64,000 nt of DNA. Origin: Batillaria attramentaria. Its lineage: Eukaryota; Mollusca; Gastropoda; Batillariidae. Below the pieces are notes generated by a model. It was not told the DNA's origin. It searched no databases and saw nothing but the letters and a program-made list of their open reading frames with translations. The stretch is from assembly GCA_018292915.2 (NCBI GenBank), contig JACVVK020000061.1, forward strand, positions 62,001 to 126,000. Direction: 5' to 3'. Below, piece by piece: positions 58,001 through 64,000 of this stretch (the stretch's first letter is position 1; every line of letters begins with the position of its first letter). A program made the position numbers and the translations under genes.

Positions 58001-60644
58001 GGGAGGCTGTTGCCGCGCAGCTGAGACGCCCTCTTCACGGGTACGACTTTACGCTAGCTTCCCTTGTTATTTGGACGTGTGAAAGATGACACGGCCGGCA
58101 CCGCCGTCACGGTAGTTTAGGGGCCTCGTTAATGCCAGGATATTGATGACAGACAGCCTCCAAACACAGTGACCTCCACAGCCATACCATTATCCTTGTC
58201 CTCATATCGTATCATAATAAGAACTACCCAAGTTACTGAGCGTAACTAGATTAAACTCATGGCCTGGGAGGAATTCCACTGGGGTTTGCACAGGGTTAGG
58301 AGAGCAAAACATTAATTAAATAACGAATAACATGCGAGTGCACGCGAATGTGTGCATGGAGCTGAAGTCGAAGATGTTAGCGTTTACTTTTGCCTGCGAT
58401 ACATGTAGATGTGTTTTTCAAATGTCAGTGGACACTTCTTTTTTCAATGAACTGAAAACTCACATTTGTTTGAGCAGCATAACCCCATTGACAACTGTAG
58501 AGATTGTCAGAAGTGAACCACTTCTCTGTGTAACAGGACCCAGACACTGTTTTATTGTCGGGGTGAACGAAGATCTTGCATTGAGATGGCTGACCGTAAT
58601 CTGTCGTGAGAAGTAATGAAATGCAATGCAACAATGATGTACTTACAACACAATAAAATGTTTATCGGGTATGATAGTGCTTGAATCTCGTAAAATCCAC
58701 ACTAATATAAGCGTCCTATTTCTGGCGATAGTAACATTTTTCAGTACGAAGATGTAGGAATAAACTCATAGATTCGTAACCACTTACTCGACAATAGCCA
58801 CTTTCTGAATGATACCAGTTATCTCCTAAATATGACTACATGTTTACACAAATTCATTAAGCAGCTTTCCAAACGACAGAGCGATTCTAAACGACAGAGC
58901 CAAAAATATGATAATTATCACTAAAGGTCACTACAGAGTCAACGGCTAAAAGACTGTATAAGGCTGTAGCCAGAAAACAACATTTAAAAACAATAATTGT
59001 GGATCTTGAAAACAAATCTGGAAAACATTCACATACTTAAAGATCCAAGCTCCCAACAAAAAGTTTTCCGAAGCGTGAAAAGAAATTACAGAGTTGACCA
59101 TGCAAGCACAGTCAACTCTGTCACAGTTGCAGAGTTTTCAGCGTCCCTGAAACCCAATAAAAGCCAAGGGCAGCATGACTTCACAGCTCAATGTCTGCGT
59201 CTTGACACTGAGCGAGAAAGATCGCGCAGCACTCAACATCCGCTAGACACTGTAGCGATGTGTCTCGCTCACTGACCAAAAGCCAAGTAATGTCACGGCA
59301 AACTCGTGCTCTGGTTTTTGTAAGGGTCCCCGAAGCGCTGAAAACTCTGCAACTGTGACAGAGTTGCCTGGATTATGCACAGCAGAATGAGTCAAAGTAA
59401 AATTGTTTCACACCTCGGAAAGCTTTTTGTTGGGAATTTAGATCTTTAACCCTGGTACACCGGTCTGCTTTCATAGCTAACAAGGGCGGAAATATGTACT
59501 CACGTAAAACTCTGGCTTTGCAGATGAATGCATTGGAGCCACCTTCAATTGAACATTTCAGATGTTTCTTACTGAAGTAGCGATGGTTACTTTGTATAAT
59601 CATAGTACTGTTGGTCTCCGTTCTAGAAAATGTCGTGTCACTACTGCTCGTGTTGCACGAGCTGTTTGGGGCGAATGGTGGACACCTGCCAAGTTCCACC
59701 CGCACATAGCGTCCTTCAGGGTCAGTATCAATGTACCACACAACAGTGTCCGTTGCATCCAGATTAGTACAATGTATCTTGCTTTGTTCTTGCTCCTTGA
59801 TATCGACCCAGTTGGACTGACAATTCTGTATGTGGACCGTGGCTTTTTAGAGAAAAAAGCAACAAAAGACGAATAAACAACAATTGCTATTCCTGTTTTA
59901 CAGGGTCTGTGTGTTCGTGTTTTGCACAGGTATTTTCTTCTTTTGGGGCTGGTGACGGAGGGGCGGGGGAGCTTTGAGAGACAGAGTAAAAGACTAAACT
60001 TCTTTTTCTTTTCTTTTTTTTTCTTTTGCATTACCTGATTTTCAGAACGGAACTATGGCCATAGAAAAGCGTCATATTTCAAAAAATGGCATTGACGATT
60101 CTAGGTCACTGTTCGGTGAGAACGATTCTCGAACACCGACATTAGTAGGCAGCAACAACGACAAGAAAACATTCACTTTCATGGAGACTAAGGGAAGTAT
60201 TCACTCGGTTAGACATTACATATTTGGACACACTGTCGTTGTCAAGCTGTAATAAATTTAATCCTACACACCTAGCCACAACAAACCGAAACAAGTTTCC
60301 ATCAATGAGCTGAATTGTGTTTACTTTTATGAACTGAAACTGTCACTCTCTATATTACAGGTGTATTAGCTTCAATAAGCCTGCTGCTGTTGTAGGAGGT
60401 GTGTGTACATTAAGGTTTCGCTGGGACGGGCGGCCCATTGCCTGTTGTTAAAGCGCCGTTAATACCACTGTAGATACACAATAGTTCCTTTTGCCAACAT
60501 TAGCTTGTGTGAGGCGAGCAGGGAGTAAACAAACGTCAGAAGTACAAATACGTATCATGTGACTAAGTATACCAGTGGCGTACCGTAAATATCGTGGAAG
60601 GGAAGAATCAGAGCTGATAGTGCCAGATAAATGGCGTAGTCCAT
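54039..60644 (-). CDS. Gene 4: three-Ig-domain type-I TM receptor, tail type B (complete)
   Basis: Predicted 678 residues. Exons, 5' to 3': 60584-60644 signal; 59504-59842 V-like; 58464-58600 plus 57477-57654 split Ig2; 56709-57005 Ig3; 56254-56277 stalk microexon; 55417-55638 stalk and TM; 55030-55065 juxtamembrane; 54039-54781 tail. Sum 2037 nt, in frame; all acceptors AG, donors GT. The split-Ig2 layout and 178 nt exon match genes 1-3, although sequence is distant, so types A, B and C share an ancestor. The tail has about a dozen tyrosines with YxxV/L/I contexts. An alternative end may splice from a GTACTG donor near the tail's YSHI to 53503-53570. Function inferred: phosphotyrosine signalling receptor. 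Confidence 0.75.
54922..55011. repeat. (CA)n/(CAGA)n in gene 4 intron
   Basis: Between tail and juxtamembrane exons; the acceptor of the tail exon is 140 nt away. Confidence 0.92.
55030..55065 (-). CDS. Gene 4 juxtamembrane exon
   Basis: 36 nt, acceptor ATCTTACAG, donor GTACTC; KYTQSNGDHDQ. Confidence 0.52.
55417..55638 (-). CDS. Gene 4 stalk and TM exon
   Basis: Acceptor TATTCGACAG. Ser/Thr/Pro-rich stalk (PTASTPIQTSS, TTTINGITTEEPSPGG), RVAAIAGGVAGA, then helix VVVITIVVIVVVVIV and RRRK. Donor GTTCGT is weak. Confidence 0.74.
56254..56277 (-). CDS. Gene 4 stalk microexon
   Basis: 24 nt, acceptor CTGACCCAG, donor GTAAGT; ETSPRTV. Phase 1-1, so it could be skipped without a frameshift. Confidence 0.5.
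56709..57005 (-). CDS. Gene 4 exon 5: Ig3
   Basis: 297 nt; acceptor GTGTTCCAG, donor GTATGT. PKDFIAGEQQSISQTLAIMP, RLVMTCAGF, FKWTGVTC, ATCSVTFG, ASFRLSFNITDT. Divergent Ig-like domain. Confidence 0.66.
57477..57654 (-). CDS. Gene 4 exon 4: second half of Ig2
   Basis: Acceptor TTTTTTGTCTTAG, phase 0; donor GTACGT, phase 1; 178 nt, exactly the length in genes 1-3. TGSSNIPLETVLITSPKN, FYRATCAFSTS, ITFTPGPKNTLVGSVQI; aligns with FRGEC and VSPG...VGNVQI. Confidence 0.7.
58464..58600 (-). CDS. Gene 4 exon 3: first half of Ig2
   Basis: 137 nt; acceptor CTCACGACAG, donor GTGAGT in phase 0. YGQPSQCKIFVHPDNKTVSG, SDNLYSCQWGYAAQTN. Confidence 0.68.
59037..59449. mobile_element. TTAA-flanked MITE with long inverted repeats
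   Basis: TTAAAGATC at both ends in opposite orientation; arms of roughly 110 bp share CCCAACAAAAAG, CAGAGTT and related blocks. TTAA duplication is typical of piggyBac-type elements. It lies in intron 2 of gene 4, just after the V-like exon. Confidence 0.6.
59504..59842 (-). CDS. Gene 4 exon 2: V-like Ig domain
   Basis: 339 nt; acceptor TTTCTCTAAAAAG, donor GTGAGT. TVHIQNCQSNWVDI, KIHCTNLDATDTVVWYIDTD, HLKCSIEGG, AFICKARVL. Several NxS/T sequons. Confidence 0.7.
60584..60644 (-). CDS. Gene 4 exon 1: signal peptide
   Basis: ATG at 60644; MDYAIYLALSALILPFHDIY plus one base, donor GTACGC. Phase 1 fits the next exon. Unlike the MHLTV signal of types A and C. Confidence 0.62.
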
Positions 60645-61287
60645 CGTTACTGTACACAACACAGCCCGGTCCAAACTACGCGTGAAGAACGAGACCAACT
60701 GTCAGCCACTGAGTATTGCTTCCTTGTACGACACAGGTGTCATAAAAATAGCTCGACAGGAAATGGCAACTCTACAACAGGACAGACGATACGAGCTCTC
60801 TCTCTCTCTCTCTCTCTCTCTCAGTCGAGTATAGTGCAAATACATTGTAAACAACATCGATTTTCCTTCAGCTGACTTTAATACTTATTCGATTTGGGCT
60901 ATTGCGTAGCAAGAAATCCAGCAAACACTGTCCTATAAAGAATTGGCACATTTACAAGACCAGTGGTTGCACGTTCTCGCGACATGTTTACCTGAGAGGG
61001 TTTATTACTCACCCCCACCCGGCACCGATGAAAAGAGCGTACACATTTATGTTTGTATTAAGCTCAGAGTGGTAGTTTTTACTTCCTGGTTGACTGCGGT
61101 TGGGGAAAGTTCGACCCACTCAAGGTCGGGTGACTTTGAATATGATGTGCCTGCACAGACAGGGAACCTGAATTAAGGCGGAGCACACTCTTTCACTATC
61201 ATTAAATTGTTTCCTTATTTGTGTAAAAACCAAACACCACGAATACCGCCTTCCGTCCCGCCAGTACACACGTCGCGCGCGCACACA

Positions 61288-61319
<32 letters not shown>

Positions 61320-62095
61320 GGGGGGGGGGGGGGGCTAGGGCGTTATCTAACACGGTCAGGCTGACATGTTGATAGCTCCCGTCTTTTATTCAGTGCGAAT
61401 ATATCTTCCCTGCGTGTTAGACACGAATACAATCAGCCGCTTTTCTTTTCATCTGGGCTTGTCAGCTGGCTCAATGCCCATGTAGCTGAGCCTCGAAAAT
61501 TTAGTGCAGTCAACAGAACAGCCCTCAGCGAAAGCAGAGAGATCTCGGGTAAATGGACTTGTTGAAAACTGCATGGCTCCTTTTTTCCGGCGAAAATCAT
61601 CGGCATGATTGAACGCTTCTTTGAAAAAAGAAAAACAGTAACGAAAAAACGAATGAAAGCAACTTGCTAAAAAATAAATATATATATATTTTTAGCACAA
61701 AACGAAACAAAAAATTCACTATACGATTTTTTTTTCCCCAGTAACATTTTAGTAGAAAATAAGAGCACGATTGATTTTATTGTACAAGAGTTTTCACCAC
61801 AAAACGGTAACAAGACTTTCAATAATGTATCCTTTTTTTTACGCCGGTTTGCCAAATGCTACACTGACGGTTGTTTAAAAATAAAAGTGAAGAAATCATT
61901 GTCATTCTACACAATATACATACAAATTTCATTTTGACTCACAAGCTACACAGTATAGTTGTACACTGGACTGATCGAAAGAGATAAAAATGGAAGCCGG
62001 GCACAAACGGTACGAATGTACAAAAAAGCATGGCTATTTTCACATACATGAAGAACCTGTACATGTGAAGGGATAACAGTTGTTGCTATTGTTTA
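60645..62095. other. Intergenic region between genes 5 and 4
   Basis: 1.45 kb. Holds (CT)n at 60798-60822, (CA)n plus poly-G at 61276-61335, and a block at 61450-61560 resembling part of the gene 1-3 5' flank. No exon recognised; should contain the gene 4 promoter. Confidence 0.5.
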
Positions 62096-62214
62096 CTATG
62101 CATCAGGGAAATCAGACGACTGTAGAGTGTTTTGGTACACATGGGGTGCAGATGTCGTGTTAGTGTAATCATGCAACGCCGTTCCCTCTCCGAACGATTT
62201 GTGAAGATGAGGCT
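62096..62214 (-). CDS. Gene 5 terminal tail exon
   Basis: 119 nt; acceptor CTTTTTCAG; GEGTALHDYTNTTSAPHVYQ then NTLQSSDFPDA and stop. Confidence 0.68.
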
Positions 62215-63157
62215 CTGAAAAAGAGTATTTATAAAGATCATTATTTCAAAATGTTGACAGATTGCACATGCTCTTTGTGTTGTCTTTTCGTGTGCTATTT
62301 TCATTGCTGTTGTTTGTGTCGTTGTTAGTGCTGTTGTTGTTGTTGTTGTTGCTGTTGTCATCACTGTTTTTCTTGTACTTGGTGCATGGTGATATTGGTG
62401 GTGGTGGCGGTTTGTTCTCCAATACATTCTGTTGCTGTTGTTGTTCTTCTTTTGTACCTGTGGATGGATGCTGTCTTTGCTCAGGGTTGATTTCTTCATA
62501 CACTCCCTGTGCATTGACATCCCCGGAATTACCATTCGCTGCTGCACCGGTTGGTCTGAGTCCAGTATACGGGTTTGTGTCCTGATCCCTCCTGCGATTA
62601 GGGCGTTCGTACGTTCTAAGGTCTGGTAAAATAAAACGATTGTTCTCAACTTTACAGGCGATAGGTTAGACGCAGTGGTTTAGTATACTTGTCCGGTAGT
62701 TTTCAGTTAGAACTCCAAACAGTTTAAAAGACTTTAACACCCAGAGATTAATTTGAAGCGGAGGAGATGGGGCGGTGTTGTCGCTTGTTCATCCGCTTGG
62801 TGGCTTTGTCGTAGGACTGGCTTTTTTGTCATACAAGGGCAAGGAGTAAAAGGAATAAACAGGATAAAAAGAGTATTTACAACAATAACTCTAAAGTTCT
62901 GTTTGAGACTTGACAAATTTACTTTGGAAAACAATTTCGAGCTTTAACGATACCCACTGATACATGTGATGGACGGATGATAAAGACTTTGTCTTTTGTA
63001 CTCACATCTTCTTCGAATGAAAAATACGATGAAAATGATGACGATGATAGCAAGAACTGATGCCGCTACACCCCCCGCCACCGCTGCAACTGGGAATGTT
63101 TGTGTCCCGCCGCTTCCTGTCAAGCTGCCTTCTGCCAACAACATAAACAATGACCCC

Positions 63158-63203
<46 letters not shown>

Positions 63204-63373
63204 TAGATAGATAGATAGATAGATATAGGGGTAGTAAGTAAGGCTGAGAGCGCTCTTTAGATCTAGGAGAAGTGTGCTTTTTATGCCATTGGACAAGTCC
63301 GCCTTGCCCTATACTGGCTACATTAAGCCACAGTGGACGGGGGGGGGGGGGGGGATCTACCAACCTACCGCTG

Positions 63374-63448
<75 letters not shown>

Positions 63449-63848
63449 GACTTTACCAATAAATTTAATTTTTGTGTAATAACCCTTAATATAAGGTTAC
63501 ACTTACGTTTCTGTGAGCTTGCATCAAGGTAGACCGCAACGCTGACTTCACCAAATGTGTTTACAAAAGTCACTGTGTAAAATCCTGAATTTGCAGTCTT
63601 GGACTCTTCGTCCGAAATCGTGCAGTTAGTCATGTAAATATATCCGCTTGGTTTACACAGTACGAGCACATCTCTTGTTGCTTTTCCTAAGCCAGCTTCT
63701 TCAGTGAAAGGATTTGTGTCACCAAAGAATGTCACGTGGGGTACAGGTGGAGGGTAACCTATGACGTCAATCGCTTTTTCAGATGTGATGAAAAGAACTG
63801 TAGATCCGTCAGTGAGATGTTGAAGTTCTTCTGTTAGTGTTGGGGCGC
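62096..63848 (-). CDS. Gene 5: type C Ig receptor, 3' part (5' end beyond right edge)
   Basis: Exons: 63507-63848 membrane-proximal Ig; 63006-63131 TM; 62458-62622 tail 1; 62096-62214 tail 2 with stop. Phases agree (250 codons after the two carried bases). The Ig exon starts APTLTEELQHLTDG and has VTFFGDTNPF, VLVLCKPSG, NSGFYTVTFVNTFGEVSV. The TM is in frame, unlike C'. The tail holds YLRTYERPN, YTGL, VYEEI, DYTN and VYQN, so Src- and Grb2-type SH2 sites; it is longer than the gene 3 tail. Upstream domains must lie right of 64000. Confidence 0.75.
62458..62622 (-). CDS. Gene 5 tail exon 1 (type C)
   Basis: 165 nt; acceptor TTTTACCAG, donor GTACAA. LRTYERPNRRRDQDTNPYTG, GVYEEINPEQRQHPST. Read-through would add a Gln/Asn/Pro low-complexity run, which I take as intron. 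Confidence 0.7.
63006..63131 (-). CDS. Gene 5 TM exon
   Basis: 126 nt; GSLTGSGGTQTFPVAAVAGG, VAASVLAIIVIIFIVFFI, RRR; donor GTGAGT. A (GT)n tract lies 35 nt before the acceptor. Confidence 0.78.
63161..63225. repeat. (CA)n(GATA)n before gene 5 TM exon
   Basis: Followed at 63381-63443 by a (TA)n array of about 63 nt. Confidence 0.93.
63507..63848 (-). CDS. Gene 5 membrane-proximal Ig exon
   Basis: 342 nt; acceptor TGTATCGCAG, donor GTAAGT. Same length as C' exon 14828-15169; absent from gene 3. Confidence 0.76.
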
Positions 63849-64000
63849 CTGCGATACAGATGAATCATACCATTAAGAAAAATAATGTGATTAACCGTTG
63901 TTGTCTTGTTGTTGCTGTTGCTGTTGTTTTTGTTGTTGCTGTTGCTGCTCTGGTTGTTGCTGTTGCTATTGTAGTTGTTCTTGTTGTTGTTGTTTGCCAG

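Noticed and set aside
62246..62457. Gln/Asn/Pro-rich continuation of the gene 5 tail
   Set aside because: Low-complexity, absent from genes 3 and C'; splicing at GTACAA joins in phase to the conserved DYTN exon.

Overview
The window looks like animal nuclear DNA, most likely from a mollusc and probably a gastropod. Evidence: genes split into small exons with GT/AG introns, very dense (CA)n tracts, tRNA-derived SINEs, non-LTR reverse transcriptase fragments, and immunoglobulin (Ig) exons. The species call is inference; nothing here names the organism. There is no bacterial-type operon, CRISPR array or rRNA.

Nearly all coding content is on the minus strand and belongs to one tandem family of type-I transmembrane Ig-superfamily receptors with tyrosine-rich tails. 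Reading right to left (5' to 3' for the genes): gene 5 (type C tail, only its 3' half, 63848-62096); gene 4 (type B tail, complete, 60644-54039); gene 3 (type C tail, 51479-41978); gene 2 (type A tail, complete and the largest, 37714-25230); B' (type B remnant, 20867-17950); C' (type C remnant, 17810-12415); gene 1 (type A tail, 7152 to the left edge). I built exon models by hand from splice sites, reading phase and comparison among copies. Summed exon lengths stay in frame: gene 2 is 2856 nt, gene 3 is 1647 nt, gene 4 is 2037 nt, and gene 1 is 1425 nt if its tail exon is unspliced.

The shared plan is a 16-20 residue signal peptide exon, a cysteine-rich V-like domain, a second Ig-like domain split by a phase-0 intron into a 137-143 nt exon and a 178 nt exon, then zero to four more Ig exons with 1-1 phase, a TM exon, short juxtamembrane exons, and a tail. 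Tail A carries YxxV/YxxI sites and ends in EYNTL and EYSHI. Tail B has about a dozen tyrosines with repeated YAQV. Tail C is short, with YEEI and YTN/YQN sites. These are plausible SH2-docking motifs, so the cluster resembles an invertebrate paired or inhibitory/activating receptor array, possibly immune. Function is inferred.

The left part (about 1-17.9 kb) is a segmental duplicate of about 26.1-44.7 kb. The copies have since diverged by exon loss at microsatellites (gene 1 keeps two Ig domains where gene 2 has six), by a 1.4 kb repeat inserted at 10985-12412, by a SINE inserted at 41347-41696, and by truncation. C' lacks its 5' exons and has a frameshift in its TM exon. B' has lost its middle exons, and its DNA joins C' directly near 17.935 kb. 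Intergenic stretches hold a roughly 240 bp minisatellite (9.1-10.35 and 39.6-40.98 kb), hAT- and piggyBac-like debris, SINEs, and a conserved 5' flank shared by genes 1, 2 and 3 that contains hammerhead-like motifs.
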